Counted from the first letter of the stretch, positions 1 to 9,511 are shown. The stretch is 64,000 nt of DNA from Methyloferula stellata AR4 (GCF_000385335.1 NZ_ARWA01000001.1:362081-426080), one strand, 5' to 3'. Program-made: numbers and translations. The notes: generated by a model from the letters alone, not told the origin.

Positions 1-1850
1 CGGTCAAAGCCCGTCTGCACCGTGCGGGTGATGGTTTCGCGCTTGTTATGGGCCTGGATCACCCGCGCGTTGAAGCCGTCGATGTTGCGGACACCCAGTT
101 TCGACATCGACTTGTAGCGTTCCTCCATCTCGCGCACCGCCCATTTGAGCGCGACGACGGCCTTCTTCGGATCGGTGACGACGGGCGTCAGCAGATGCGG
201 GATGCCGTCATAGACCGACAATTCCAGCATTTTCGGATCGACCATGATCAGCCGGCATTCAGACGGCTTCAGCCGGTAGAGAAGCGACAGGATCATCGTA
301 TTGATTGCAACCGACTTGCCGGAGCCCGTCGTGCCCGCGACAAGGAGGTGGGGCATTTTCGCGAGATCGACGATGATCGGCTCGCCGCCGATGGTTTTGC
401 CGAGCGCGATCGAGAGCGAGAATTTCGATTTCTCGAAATCTTCGCTTGCAAGAAGCTCGCGCAAAAAGACGGTTTCACGGCGCTGATTCGGCAGCTCGAT
501 GCCGATCGCATTGCGGCCCTGCACCACCGCGACGCGGGCCGAAACCGCCGACATTGAACGGGCGATGTCGTCGGCCAAACCGATCACGCGCGAGGATTTG
601 ATGCCGGGTGCCGGTTCAAGCTCGTAAAGCGTGACGACCGGACCCGGCCGCACATTGATGATCTCGCCCTTGACGCCGAAATCGTCGAGCACGCCTTCAA
701 GCAGCCGGGCATTCTGTTCGAGCGCTTCTTCCGACAATTTTCCGGCCGAGGCAGGCTGTTTCTTCGCCTCGGAGAGAATCATGAGCGGCGGCAATTGATA
801 ATTGGACGGCGCCAGGCGATCGAGGAGAGAGGGCTGCACTTCCTTGGCAATGCGCTGGCCGCTTTTTAAGGGCGGCGCACCCGGACGCACGCGGCGCGGT
901 CCTGCGTCTTCTTCCTCGTCTTCAGGTTCGGGTTCCGGCGGCGCGGCGCGGGTCGCCGGTGGCGCATAGACGCTCGCATCGAATGGCAGACTGTCGAAGC
1001 GCGGCTCGACGCGTTCGTCCGGCCAGGGAACTTCGTCGACATAACCCGAAAAGCCGTCCTCGCGCGCCGCCGCCTGCCACGGCGCCGGCCCGCGCGGCTG
1101 GGCCGCATTGCTGCGCGACCGAAACAGCCGCTTGAGGCCTGCCTTGAGGCTGAGACCGGCATGAATGAGCGCACCAAGCGAAATCAAGCCTAGACCCGGC
1201 TCCCCGCCTGCATCCTCATCGTCCGGCAGGGCTCGCCCACGCGGCCGCGGCATCAACTCTTCGTCTTCGTCCCCATCATATTCGAAGGCGTCATGGGCGC
1301 TCAGCTTCACCGAGGCCGAGAGCGCCAGCACCGCGAAACCGGCAAAGAAGACGGCGACAGCGACGAGGCCCGCGCCGGTAAATAATTTATGCGGCAGCGC
1401 CAGCATGGCGTCGCCGACGACGCCGCCAAGGCCCGTCGGCAAGGGCCAGCGTGTGGTCACCGGAAGCAAAGAGGCAAATCCAGCCGCTGCGAGACCGCCG
1501 AGAACCCACAAAATGAAACGCAGTTTCAGCCGTTCGAGGCGGCGCGCGGTCAAAAGCCGCCAGCCCCAGAAGGTCAACGGTGCCAAAAAGGCCACCGCCG
1601 AGAGGCCGAACATCTGCATGATCAGATCGGCGACGATCGCGCCCGGAGCGCCGAGCAGATTGCGGACGGCGCCTTGAGTCGCATGGTTGAGGCTCGGGTC
1701 CTGCACCGACCAGGTCGCAAGCGCGATCGCCAGCAGGCTGGTGCCGAGGACCAGCGCGAGCCCGCCCAGTTCCGCGGTCCGGCGCATGGCGAAAGCCCGC
1801 AGCGGATCGGGAACATGGTCGATCGCAGCGAAGAGAATATTCGTCCGCAT
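1..1850 (-). CDS. ftsK: DNA translocase FtsK (C-terminus beyond window)
   Basis: FtsK pumps DNA at the division septum and activates XerCD recombination at dif. The frame runs off the left edge, so about 616 N-terminal residues are visible. The ATG at 1850 opens [12 protein letters not shown] and is followed by about four hydrophobic membrane segments. A low-complexity acidic/proline linker follows (around 870-1150). The motor has a Walker A motif GTTGSGKS near 312-335, then the alpha/beta translocase sequence ending with [18 protein letters not shown]. The DNA-recognising gamma winged helix must lie left of the window. Overlapping open frames on both strands are shadows of this GC-rich gene. 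Identification is firm; the start is the first ATG in frame after the upstream gap. Confidence 0.95.
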   Translation of the reverse strand, partial: MRTNILFAAIDHVPDPLRAFAMRRTAELGGLALVLGTSLLAIALATWSVQDPSLNHATQGAVRNLLGAPGAIVADLIMQMFGLSAVAFLAPLTFWGWRLLTARRLERLKLRFILWVLGGLAAAGFASLLPVTTRWPLPTGLGGVVGDAMLALPHKLFTGAGLVAVAVFFAGFAVLALSASVKLSAHDAFEYDGDEDEELMPRPRGRALPDDEDAGGEPGLGLISLGALIHAGLSLKAGLKRLFRSRSNAAQPRGPAPWQAAAREDGFSGYVDEVPWPDERVEPRFDSLPFDASVYAPPATRAAPPEPEPEDEEEDAGPRRVRPGAPPLKSGQRIAKEVQPSLLDRLAPSNYQLPPLMILSEAKKQPASAGKLSEEALEQNARLLEGVLDDFGVKGEIINVRPGPVVTLYELEPAPGIKSSRVIGLADDIARSMSAVSARVAVVQGRNAIGIELPNQRRETVFLRELLASEDFEKSKFSLSIALGKTIGGEPIIVDLAKMPHLLVAGTTGSGKSVAINTMILSLLYRLKPSECRLIMVDPKMLELSVYDGIPHLLTPVVTDPKKAVVALKWAVREMEERYKSMSKLGVRNIDGFNARVIQAHNKRETITRTVQTGFD

Positions 1851-2085
1851 CCCGTGTCACTTGCGCATTCGCCCGGCGGAAGGCCGGGTCCGGCCAGGAG
1901 GCCAGTTCGCAAGCTATAGGGATGCGGTTAAAGGCGATTTAACCTTAAGGAAAAGGCGCTGTACCAATCCTCGCGCCTGGGAGGCGAGATCCTCGCCCTG
2001 AGGGGAGGGCGACGCCCGTCGCAAGCAACGGGGCTGTGGCCGACGGGGTCGGGTGGTATCCCAAGCCGCCGCGTTACGCTCGGCA

Positions 2086-2167
2086 CCTTCCCCATCGCAA
2101 ACCGGCTTATAGCCGGTTTGCGCATTTCAAAGCCCAACTCGGGCAAGCCCGAGTTGGGTGGGGAAGG
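2086..2167. repeat. Composite three-stem palindromic element 3' of amtB
   Basis: The 329-base gap between ftsK and amtB holds no gene. It contains an 8-bp outer stem (CCTTCCCC at 2086-2093 with GGGGAAGG at 2160-2167). This encloses two perfect hairpins: 2097-2107 with 2111-2121 (GCAAACCGGCT arms, 3-base loop) and 2133-2142 with 2149-2158 (CCCAACTCGG arms). It begins 13 bases past the amtB stop and may end that transcript. The cloverleaf plan resembles the element inside cobN and looks like a dispersed repeat rather than a simple terminator. Confidence 0.7.
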
Positions 2168-2179
2168 ATTTGCTGCGTC

Positions 2180-3691
2180 TCACATATTATAGGCCTGCTC
2201 GCCCTGCTCGGCGACGTCGAGGCCTTCCTGCTCGACTTCCGGCGCGACGCGCAAGCCGATCACGAGATCCACGACCTTATAGATGATCGCCGAACCTATG
2301 CCCGACCAGAGAAGCGTGAAGACCACAGTCTTCACCTGCGTCAGGACCTGCGTCGCCATCACATAGTCGCCGGGCGAAGCCTCGCCGGGTTTCAGCGTAT
2401 AGTCGGTCAGGCCGACGCCGCCGAGATAGGGCGCAACCAGAATACCGGTTCCGATCGCGCCGATGATTCCGCCGATGCAATGCACGCCGAACACATCGAG
2501 CGAGTCGTCATAGCCGACCTTCGGTTTGATCTTGGCAACAAAGATGAAGCAGACCGCCCCGGCGATGAGACCGAGCACGATCGATCCCATCGGCCCGGCA
2601 TAGCCGGAGGCGGGCGTGATCGCGACGAGGCCGGCGACGGCACCCGACACAAGGCCGAGCAGCGATGGCTTGCCTTCAAAGGCCCATGCGACGAAGAGCC
2701 AGGAAAGCGCCGCGGCAGACGTCGCAACGAATGTATTCACGAAGGCGAGCGCGGTCACCCCATTCGCCTCCAAGTTCGAACCGGCATTGAAACCGAACCA
2801 GCCGACCCACAGCAGCGAGGCGCCGATCATCGTCATGGTCAGCGAATGCGGCGGCATATGCTGCTGCGGATAGCCGATCCGCTTGCCGAGCATCAAAGCG
2901 CCCACGAGACCGGCGATGCCGGCATTGATATGGACGACCGTTCCGCCAGCGAAATCGAGCGCGCCTATCTGGTTGAAATAGCCCGCATTGGCCGTGACTG
3001 CGTCGAGTTTTGCCTGAGCCGCGGCCTTGGCTGCCTCGCCCGAGGCCTCGGCCAGAGCTTTCGCCGCCGCGGCAATATCGTCTGGACCCGCCCAATACCA
3101 GACGCTATGTGCGATCGGGAAATAGATGAACGTGACCCAAAGGACCATGAAAAGGAGGACCGCCGAGAATTTCATCCGCTCGGCGAAGGCGCCGACGATC
3201 AAGGCCGGCGTGATGCAGGCGAAGGTCATCTGGAAGGCCATATAGACATATTCCGGGATGACGACGCCGTTCGAGAAAGTGGCTGAGGTCGAGTCGGGCG
3301 TGATGCCCTTCAGGAAGACCTTGTCGAAGCCGCCGACGAAATTATTCAGAGCCCCGCCATTCGTGAAGGCGAGCGAATAGCCGTAGACGACCCAGATGAT
3401 CGACACGAGCGCGACGATCATGAAGATCTGGGATAGAACCGAGAGCATGTTCTTGCTGCGGACAAGACCGCCATAAAATAGCGCAAGTCCGGGGACGGAC
3501 ATCATGAGGACGAGGGCGGTCGATGTCAGCATCCAGGCCGTGTCGCCCTTATTGGGGACGAGAGCGGCCGGTTGCGCTTCTGCGAGGCCCGTCGCCGCCA
3601 CCATCAGTAAAAGCCCAAGAACCGCGCTAAGACCGGTGGCGCTAAGACCGGCGGCGCGTGGCCCGGTCTTGCAAGGCATACTGAAATTCAT
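2180..3691 (-). CDS. amtB: Ammonium transporter AmtB
   Basis: Inner-membrane Amt/Rh channel moving ammonium/ammonia. The 503-residue protein starts with a cleavable signal peptide (hydrophobic segment then AEAQ, near residue 40), as in other proteobacterial AmtB proteins. About eleven membrane segments follow, with family motifs GLALFYGGLVR, FAGGTVVHINAG and DDSLDVFGVHCIGG. An Ala-rich loop insertion (GEAAKAAAQAK) precedes the GGTVVHINAG segment. The ATG at 3691 is preferred over an in-frame TTG six bases upstream because a GGGGGGA ribosome site stands about 9 bases before it. It lies 22 bases after glnK, so the pair is one operon; GlnK plugs AmtB when nitrogen is sufficient. Confidence 0.96.
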   Translation of the reverse strand: MNFSMPCKTGPRAAGLSATGLSAVLGLLLMVAATGLAEAQPAALVPNKGDTAWMLTSTALVLMMSVPGLALFYGGLVRSKNMLSVLSQIFMIVALVSIIWVVYGYSLAFTNGGALNNFVGGFDKVFLKGITPDSTSATFSNGVVIPEYVYMAFQMTFACITPALIVGAFAERMKFSAVLLFMVLWVTFIYFPIAHSVWYWAGPDDIAAAAKALAEASGEAAKAAAQAKLDAVTANAGYFNQIGALDFAGGTVVHINAGIAGLVGALMLGKRIGYPQQHMPPHSLTMTMIGASLLWVGWFGFNAGSNLEANGVTALAFVNTFVATSAAALSWLFVAWAFEGKPSLLGLVSGAVAGLVAITPASGYAGPMGSIVLGLIAGAVCFIFVAKIKPKVGYDDSLDVFGVHCIGGIIGAIGTGILVAPYLGGVGLTDYTLKPGEASPGDYVMATQVLTQVKTVVFTLLWSGIGSAIIYKVVDLVIGLRVAPEVEQEGLDVAEQGEQAYNM

Positions 3692-3713
3692 GACCAAATC
3701 CCCCCGTCAAAGT

Positions 3714-4076
<363 letters not shown>

Positions 4077-4172
4077 TCAGTGGCGGCCACCATGTGCCCA
4101 GCAGTGCTCCCGCATCTTGCTACCAAGGCCGCGCGCCCACCGCAATCGATGTTACCCGGCCTTTGGGCTGAA

Positions 4173-5063
4173 TTATACGTGCTTTATATGGCTTTCGGCC
4201 CCCTTTGCGCTTTGGCGGATCAGGCCTTCCTGCGCGACGGAGGCGACCAGCCTCCCGTCCCGGGCATAGATAAGCCCGCGCGTCAGCCCGCGCGCGCCGG
4301 AGGAATTGGGACTGTCTTGCGCATAGAGCAGCCAGTCGTCAGCGCGAAACGGCCTGTGAAACCAAAGCGCATGATCGAGGCTCGCGACCTGAAGGTCGGC
4401 ATCGAAGATCGTCCGGCCATGCGCGACAAGCGCCGTATCGAGCAGGGTCAGATCCGACATATAAGCCAGCAGCGCACGGTGGATGGCGGGATCGTCCGGC
4501 AACGGCCCCGCCGCGCGGAACCAGACATATTGCACCGGCGGCCGGGCTTTCCTGTCGAGGAACCGGGCGAGATCGATAAACCGCGTCTCGATCGGATGCT
4601 TATTGGCATCGAACCATTGGCGAACGGCGGCCGGCAGGAGATGGGCGTAGCGGGCTTCGATCTCCGCCTCGCTCAAAAGCGTGTCCGGCTGGGCGACCTC
4701 GGGCATGGGCAGCTGATGGTCGAGGCCGGGCTCGTCTTTCTGAAAAGACGCGATCAGCGAGAAAATCGCGCGGCCGTTTTGCAATGCATTGCAGCGGCGC
4801 GTGGCGAAGCTCTGGCCGTCGCGCAGCGTATCGACTTCATAGAGAATCGGCAGGGCCGGATCGCCCGGCAGGATGAAATAGCCGTGCAGCGAATGCGGCA
4901 GCCAGGCATCGACCGTCCGCTGCGCCGCGACAAGCGCCTGGGCGACCACAAGGCCGCCGAATACCCGACGCCAGCCCGCATTCAGGCAATGGCCCGTATA
5001 GGCGCCGATGCCAGCCGGTTCGAGGTCGAGACATTTGAGAAGATCGTCAAGCTGCGCGGTCAT
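4173..5063 (-). CDS. tesB: Acyl-CoA thioesterase II
   Basis: Hydrolyses medium- and long-chain acyl-CoA to free fatty acid and CoA. The 296-residue length and double hot-dog architecture match TesB. Visible family blocks are VFGGLVVAQAL and LHGYFILPGD in the first half, and SLDHALWFHRPFRADDWLLY in the second, which carries the catalytic Asp. RGLTRGLIYARDGRLVASVAQEGLIR at the C-terminus supplies the Thr and Gln partners. It stands alone on the minus strand between glnK and a palindromic repeat. Confidence 0.93.
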   Translation of the reverse strand: MTAQLDDLLKCLDLEPAGIGAYTGHCLNAGWRRVFGGLVVAQALVAAQRTVDAWLPHSLHGYFILPGDPALPILYEVDTLRDGQSFATRRCNALQNGRAIFSLIASFQKDEPGLDHQLPMPEVAQPDTLLSEAEIEARYAHLLPAAVRQWFDANKHPIETRFIDLARFLDRKARPPVQYVWFRAAGPLPDDPAIHRALLAYMSDLTLLDTALVAHGRTIFDADLQVASLDHALWFHRPFRADDWLLYAQDSPNSSGARGLTRGLIYARDGRLVASVAQEGLIRQSAKGAESHIKHV

Positions 5064-5082
5064 TACGATCCAAAACAGCCGG

Positions 5083-5162
5083 CACTTTTGGGTCGGATGC
5101 TTTTTTCATTTTGTTTACGCATCCGATTCTCCCAAAACCGGACCCACTTTTGGGTCGGATGC
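5083..5162. repeat. Palindromic repeat between tesB and Trm112-like gene
   Basis: A palindrome at 5119-5162 has GCATCCGA at one end and TCGGATGC at the other, with CCCAAAA and TTTTGGG inside, around an AAACCGGACCCACTTTT core. An extra half copy (CACTTTTGGGTCGGATGC) lies at 5083-5100. The right end reaches into the stop codon of the Trm112-like gene (TAG at 5162-5164). The core AAAACCGG...CACTTTT recurs in the element inside cobB, so these belong to related families. Confidence 0.75.
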
Positions 5163-5389
5163 TATTCATCGATCGGCCGCGCTTCGTCGGGCAGCATGAT
5201 CGGAATGCCGTCGCGGATCGGATAGGCCAGTTTCGCCGCGCGGGAGATCAGTTCTTGCGCCGCGGCATCATATTCTAGCGTGGTCTTGGTCAAAGGGCAG
5301 ACGAGAATTTCCAGAAGCCGGGGATCGATCTTCGACGGCTCCGCCGCGAGAGGCGCCGTCTGCGGCTTATCCTGATTCTGCTCCGTCAT
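5162..5389 (-). CDS. Trm112-like (UPF0434/YcaR) small protein
   Basis: A 75-residue protein with the YcaR/UPF0434 core [17 protein letters not shown] and [16 protein letters not shown]. Only one of the Cys positions of zinc-binding Trm112 proteins is present, so a metal site is doubtful. Bacterial members are of uncertain function; eukaryotic Trm112 activates methyltransferases. The ATG at 5389 gives the family-typical length; earlier in-frame starts lie in the 5' neighbour. It follows the Lon-substrate-domain gene by 25 bases and is probably co-transcribed with it and the thioredoxin. Confidence 0.85.
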   Translation of the reverse strand: MTEQNQDKPQTAPLAAEPSKIDPRLLEILVCPLTKTTLEYDAAAQELISRAAKLAYPIRDGIPIMLPDEARPIDE

Positions 5390-5414
5390 CACAGTCTCCG
5401 GTATAAGGCGCGCT

Positions 5415-6083
5415 TCATTGCAGACGCATGTTTTCGCTCTTGCCCCTCGCAAGCTCGAACTCGGTGATCGCCACAAGCACTTCGGCGCGTCCTTTGAGAT
5501 CGTTGGCTTCGAGAAGCGCCTGTTTTTCTTTTGGCCCGAAAGGGCTCATCATGGACAGCGCATTGACGAGCGCCTCATTCGGCACTTCGCTGATACTGTT
5601 CCAATCGATTTGAAGATTATTCGTCTCGGCGAATTCGCGCAAAGTGCGGATCACCCCTTCGCGATCGACCTGGTTTTCGCCTTGATGGGCATCGAAATCC
5701 CTGACGAAGGGACCGAAATCCACCTCGCATTGCCGATAGAGCGTCTCGACGTCGGCTTCCTTCACGATCCTGAACCGCGCGATGCCGGTCAAGGTCAGGT
5801 GATAGCGCCCATCTCCCGTTTCGGCGATTTGCGTGATGCGACCGGCACAACCCACTGAAAACAGCGCCGGGATCGAACCCGATTTGCGCAGTTCCGGGTC
5901 GGGCTGGATCATCCCGATGATGCGATGGCTGCGCATGGCATCATCGACCATGGCAAGATAGCGCTTTTCGAAAATATTGAGCGGCAATTGGCCGCGCGGC
6001 AGAAGCAGGACGCCGGTCAGCGGAAAGACCGGCAAGACATGCGGCAGCTCGCCGGGACCGTGATACATTTCATTCATCGTCAT
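5415..6083 (-). CDS. Lon substrate-binding (LON N-terminal) domain protein
   Basis: 222 residues made almost entirely of the PUA-like Lon N-terminal domain: [32 protein letters not shown] is diagnostic, and [27 protein letters not shown] follows. The AAA and protease domains of Lon are absent, as is normal for this stand-alone family. Its role is unproven; it is often placed near thioredoxin and Trm112-like genes in Rhizobiales, as here. Start chosen at the first of several close ATGs (6083), with MNEMYHG as alternatives. Confidence 0.88.
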   Translation of the reverse strand: MTMNEMYHGPGELPHVLPVFPLTGVLLLPRGQLPLNIFEKRYLAMVDDAMRSHRIIGMIQPDPELRKSGSIPALFSVGCAGRITQIAETGDGRYHLTLTGIARFRIVKEADVETLYRQCEVDFGPFVRDFDAHQGENQVDREGVIRTLREFAETNNLQIDWNSISEVPNEALVNALSMMSPFGPKEKQALLEANDLKGRAEVLVAITEFELARGKSENMRLQ

Positions 6084-6187
6084 GATCTTGGTGTCCCAGC
6101 GGATTTACCGGCACCGCATGTCAATTAGGGCAGCAGCCAATCGGCCGCGGCCAGAGCGGTTACAGGCTTTTTTCTGCTTCCACCGTA

Positions 6188-7099
6188 TCAGGAAAACAAG
6201 AGCGATGACAATTTGCGCCTTGCCGTGAGCGTCGCCGGGTCCATCAGGTTCCAGGCGTCGAAAAATTGCAGCAATTGCTTGCGCGCGCCGTCATCGTTCC
6301 AGGTGCGGTCGCGGCGGATGATTTCGAGAAGCTGATCCGCTGCCGCATCGCGTTCGCCTTGCGCATTGAGCGCAATCGCAAGCTCGAAGCGGGCCTCATG
6401 ATTATCCGGATCGGCTTCGATCGCCTTCATGAGGGCGGCGAGGTCGCCGACCTGGGCCGCCTGTTCGGCAAGTTCGACCGCGGCTTTCGCCGCGACGATC
6501 GCCAGATCGCGCTCGCCCGCCGCCGGAACCGAACTCAGAATCCGCCGCGCGCTTTCGATTTCGCCGGCCGCGACAAAGGACCGGATAAGACCGCCGAGCG
6601 CTTTGAACTCGCTCGGATCGTCCTTCAAAATGCCGGCAAAGATTTCAGCCGCCCCAGTCGGGTCGCCGCCTGCCAGCAGCTCTTCGGCTTGCGGCAGGAA
6701 ATCCTCGCTGGCTTCGATCGGCCCGACAAGCCGCTCGATAAAGCCGCGGATCTGGCTTTCCGGAAGCGCGCCCATGAAGCCGTCGATCGGCTGCGCCTTT
6801 TGAAACGCGATGACCGCCGGGATCGAGCGCACGCCGAGACGGTCGGGAATCTGCGGATGTTCGTCGATATTCATTTTGACGAGCTTGACTTTCCCCTTGG
6901 CCGATTTGACCACTTTCTCAAGAATGGGGGTCAGCTGCTTGCAAGGCTCGCACGAGGGTGCCCAGAAATCGACGAGGACCGGCTGGATTTGCGATTCGGC
7001 GATGACATCCGGCCCGAAACTCGCAGTTTCCGTGTCTTTGATCAACGCATTCGCAGCCGTGCCGCCCACCGTTTGCGGCTGCCCCTGATTGCCGGCCAT
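6188..7099 (-). CDS. cnoX: Thioredoxin-fold co-chaperone, CnoX/YbbN type
   Basis: 303 residues. An N-terminal thioredoxin domain (about 25-135) carries the redox motif C50-E-P-C53 in FWAPSCEPCKQL. A C-terminal TPR-like helical region (about 150-300) follows, with ERDAAADQLLEIIRRDRTW typical of the family. Proteins with this plan bind unfolding clients and pass them to GroEL/DnaK. Enterobacterial CnoX lacks the first Cys, whereas this one keeps both, so it may also be an active oxidoreductase. A strong GAGGAGGG ribosome site precedes the ATG. Confidence 0.9.
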   Translation of the reverse strand: MAGNQGQPQTVGGTAANALIKDTETASFGPDVIAESQIQPVLVDFWAPSCEPCKQLTPILEKVVKSAKGKVKLVKMNIDEHPQIPDRLGVRSIPAVIAFQKAQPIDGFMGALPESQIRGFIERLVGPIEASEDFLPQAEELLAGGDPTGAAEIFAGILKDDPSEFKALGGLIRSFVAAGEIESARRILSSVPAAGERDLAIVAAKAAVELAEQAAQVGDLAALMKAIEADPDNHEARFELAIALNAQGERDAAADQLLEIIRRDRTWNDDGARKQLLQFFDAWNLMDPATLTARRKLSSLLFS

Positions 7100-7390
7100 C
7101 TGGCCCTCCTCTCAACCGATTTTGCCGTTGTCTGAGAGCCGCTTTTTGGGAAAAGCGCAAGCTTTCCGAATGAAAAGATCTCTCCGCTGGATGAGTTTTC
7201 GCGAATTTGATCGTGAGGCAAACGCATCAAACGGCAGTTCTGCGAGGTGCCAAGATGCGATTTCGCCGCGAAAATCGCATCTCTTTGCCGGCAAGGGCGA
7301 CCTCCCACGGGCAAATATTCCTCATTTGCAATCATCGCCGCTTTACGGCATATAACCTCCAAGTGACGGTGCCTCGGCGCCGTTCAGGAT

Positions 7391-7465
7391 GCGGGTGTAG
7401 CTCAGGGGTAGAGCACAACCTTGCCAAGGTTGGGGTCGAGGGTTCGAATCCCTTCGCCCGCTCCA
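7391..7465 (+). tRNA. tRNA-Gly (anticodon GCC)
   Basis: A complete 75-base cloverleaf. The acceptor stem GCGGGTG pairs with CGCCCGC and is followed by an encoded TCCA end. The D-arm is TAGCTCAGGGGTAGAGCA; the anticodon loop TTGCCAA at 7421-7427 has anticodon GCC at 7423-7425; the T-arm carries GGTTCGAATCC. A possible -10 (TATAAC) lies at 7351-7356, but the -35 fit is poor. Confidence 0.97.
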
Positions 7466-7497
7466 AATTTCCCACCAGGAAATTAGAGCGTTATGAC

Positions 7498-7523
7498 AGG
7501 GCCGCCACGAGGCGGCCCTTCGC
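7498..7523 (+). terminator. Rho-independent terminator of tRNA-Gly
   Basis: A perfect 9-bp stem AGGGCCGCC (7498-7506) and GGCGGCCCT (7511-7519) has an ACGA loop. It is followed by a T-rich run (TCGCTTTT), about 32 bases after the tRNA. Confidence 0.85.
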
Positions 7524-7722
7524 TTTTGGTACTTACATTCTGACTATCAAAAAAATGGAGGCGCTTTGAAGTGGTCATGCGAGCGCTCCGGATTTACCGG
7601 CGAGGTTTTGTCCCTCGATCTGTGCCAAGCGGGCGTTCAACGCCTTGGTGATGAGCGAATAACTGTCGCTGCCCAGCTGACGATTCCCATTTGCAAAGGC
7701 CACTTTAGTAGCTTCCACGCCT

Positions 7723-8334
7723 CTACACGATTGCTAACCCCGGTTCAGATCTTGCGATCATCGAGGTAGCGCTTGCGATCCGCTCGGGACCACCCCGGGG
7801 CGGCCAAAGACCGGCTGCGTAGTGCTCGCCCCGAAGCTTGTCGCGCTGAGCCACACTATCGAAGCCCCAGATATGGGTGATGCGCGGTTCGCCATCGAGC
7901 GCGTACATGTTGACGACCAGGTGGTCGGTGTACGCCTGCGCTGGTTGGATCGCGTCGCGCCAGCCGGCCAGCGTACCGGGCAGGCCACCGGGTTTCTGAA
8001 AATAGGTCCGAAACTCAAAGGTGCCGCCATAGTCGCGCCCAACCACGGGCGGCAGAAATGGAAATGGCGCGAAGCTCTCCATCCGGATCGGCGTAACGCC
8101 GCTGGCGCTGCCGAATGGGTCTGCGCTCAACAACGCTCGCTCCCGCTCGCTCGCCAGGTCGTCATTGTTTTCGAACGCGCGGAGTACGATCAGCTGCCCG
8201 ATTGTCCCGATATCAGAATGCCAGATGCCGAGCAGTTGACCGGCAACGGCGTCTTCGACCCACGCACGGGCGCGTTTGGAGGCATCAGGCGTGCCTAGCG
8301 GCGAGCAGGAGATCGTCGTAAGTTCATAGCGCAT
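7723..8334 (-). CDS. NIPSNAP family protein
   Basis: A 203-residue protein with two tandem ferredoxin-like NIPSNAP modules. The second begins GGTFEFRTYFQKPGGLPGTLAGWRDAI, which matches the family signature. The first half (MRYELTTISC to about 110) is a weaker repeat of the same fold. Bacterial NIPSNAP proteins have no settled function. The ATG at 8334 is chosen because GGAG lies about 9 bases upstream and the MRYEL start is conserved; an in-frame extension 50 codons upstream has no such support. It lies 3' to a decayed MarR gene and the TetR gene, and has no clear operon partner. Confidence 0.8.
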   Translation of the reverse strand: MRYELTTISCSPLGTPDASKRARAWVEDAVAGQLLGIWHSDIGTIGQLIVLRAFENNDDLASERERALLSADPFGSASGVTPIRMESFAPFPFLPPVVGRDYGGTFEFRTYFQKPGGLPGTLAGWRDAIQPAQAYTDHLVVNMYALDGEPRITHIWGFDSVAQRDKLRGEHYAAGLWPPRGGPERIASATSMIARSEPGLAIV

Positions 8335-8495
8335 GGCTGTATCTCCAATACGAGTTTTGGGAAGCCGCAGGCATATCGATAGGCAGACCTTTGCGGTTTG
8401 CGTCTCAATGATCGAGCGCTTGCCGCATCGATCCGTCTTACGCAATGTGAGCCAGAAAGCGCCCTTTATTGACACGCACCGCAAGCGAAAAGTGA

Positions 8496-8873
8496 TTATT
8501 CTCGAGCAAGCCGCCCGGCGCTCTCTCGCCGCCGACGCGAGACAAGTTCGCTTTCGATGCGCCGTAACGTCGAGGTGAGGTGATTGATCTTGCCAGGGTC
8601 GTCCTCAATTCCTCGCAATAACCGATGCCATTCCTCGCCGAGCCGCTGTCGGCTCTCACCTGCAAGGGCCGTCGGATAGAGGCTTACCCGCCGCGCATCG
8701 TTGGCGTCAGGCTCGCGACTTACCAGCCCCTTCTCCTCGATCAACTGACGAGCGACGAACACGTCGGCAGGGCGGTGACGATCGCCAATTCGTGACGATT
8801 TATGCGTTAGCGTCAGCAACGCTGTCGCGATCGATCGAGTGCTTCGACGCAAGCGGAGATGGTTAAACGCCAC
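8496..8873 (-). pseudogene. Decayed MarR-family regulator
   Basis: The C-terminal two thirds read as a MarR winged-helix protein: LIEEKGLVSREPDANDARRVSLYPTALG-like wing, then RQRLGEEWHRLLRG and a dimerisation helix. Before it, TLTHKSSRIGDRHRPADVFVARQ is about 9 residues shorter than the usual helix 2/recognition-helix region. The normal N-terminal dimerisation helices are also missing. The frame therefore seems to carry an internal deletion removing the DNA-reading helix, plus a lost 5' end. It overlaps the 3' end of the TetR gene by 11 bases. Function is probably lost; an annotation pipeline would call it a short hypothetical or MarR protein. Confidence 0.55.
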
Positions 8874-9438
8874 TGCTGCTGAATTTTTGGACGAGAATGT
8901 TCAATCGAACCTCGGCGCCAGCGGCTGGAATACGTTCAGATTGCATGAGGACGACCATTCCATGCAACGCGCTCCACAGCACTTCAGCCAGAAATACCGG
9001 CTCTTGCCGATCTGGCCCAAGCGCGGCGACCAACTCGTCGAAAGCAGCACGGAGAGCTGGCGGCGTTTCCTCGCTGGCGAATTTGATCTTTGTCGGCAAG
9101 ACGAACATCGCCTCATAAACGACCGATCGCGAACGGGCAAAATCAAGATAGGCGGCACAGACGTTGCGCAAAACGTCCGGAGCATCAGTGACCTTCGCCG
9201 TTTCCATTTTCAATCGCGTCGCAAGTTCCTCGAATCCTCTCGTGGCCACTGCGGCCATGATGTCGGCCTTGCCCTTAAAGTGGCCGTAGAGAACCGGCTG
9301 GCTGTAGTTGATGAGCTCCGCGAGACGTCGCGTGGTGACGGCGTCCCAGCCCTCGGCTTCGGCCAGTTCGCGCGCTGCGGCCAGGATGAGCTCATAGCGC
9401 TCCGCACGCTGGCGCTCTTTGCGTTCGGCGATTGACAT
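8863..9438 (-). CDS. TetR/AcrR family repressor
   Basis: 191 residues. The N-terminal HTH (about 15-60) reads ILAAARELAEAEGWDAVTTRRLAELINYSQPVLYGHFKGKADIMAAVA, a textbook TetR DNA-binding domain. The C-terminal part (EVLWSALHGMVVLMQSERIP) is like the WHG-type TetR ligand domain. It is divergent from the DUF4267 membrane-protein gene with only 99 bases between them. A strong inverted repeat there overlaps both candidate promoters, so this regulator most likely represses itself and its neighbour. The inducer is unknown. Confidence 0.9.
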   Translation of the reverse strand: MSIAERKERQRAERYELILAAARELAEAEGWDAVTTRRLAELINYSQPVLYGHFKGKADIMAAVATRGFEELATRLKMETAKVTDAPDVLRNVCAAYLDFARSRSVVYEAMFVLPTKIKFASEETPPALRAAFDELVAALGPDRQEPVFLAEVLWSALHGMVVLMQSERIPAAGAEVRLNILVQKFSSSGV

Positions 9439-9461
9439 CCATAAATCCTATCGACGCACGA

Positions 9462-9511
9462 ATTTATGTCAACGCTAGATTCTTGTTGACATAAATACTA
9501 GCATCGCTAGT
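9462..9511. promoter_or_regulatory. Divergent promoter/operator for TetR and DUF4267 genes
   Basis: An inverted repeat ATTTATGTCAAC (9462-9473) and GTTGACATAAAT (9485-9496) has an 11-base spacer. Each arm contains a TTGACA-type -35, one for each direction. Leftward, TAGGAT lies 16 bases away; rightward, TATATC lies 19 bases away. Abutting it is a perfect palindrome ACTAGC-ATC-GCTAGT (9497-9511). A third CTAG lies in the first spacer. Binding at either site would block both promoters. Confidence 0.65.

Noticed and set aside
1387..1912. Several frames overlapping the ftsK 5' end
   Set aside because: The membrane-domain start [12 protein letters not shown] at 1850 continues without break into the FtsK motor; the other frames have no membrane helices or motifs.
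2036..3286. A 416-codon frame antisense to amtB and the repeat
   Set aside because: Composition is that of an antisense shadow; AmtB is certain.
7566..7769. A 67-codon frame after tRNA-Gly
   Set aside because: No ribosome site, no recognisable features, and it overlaps the NIPSNAP 3' end.
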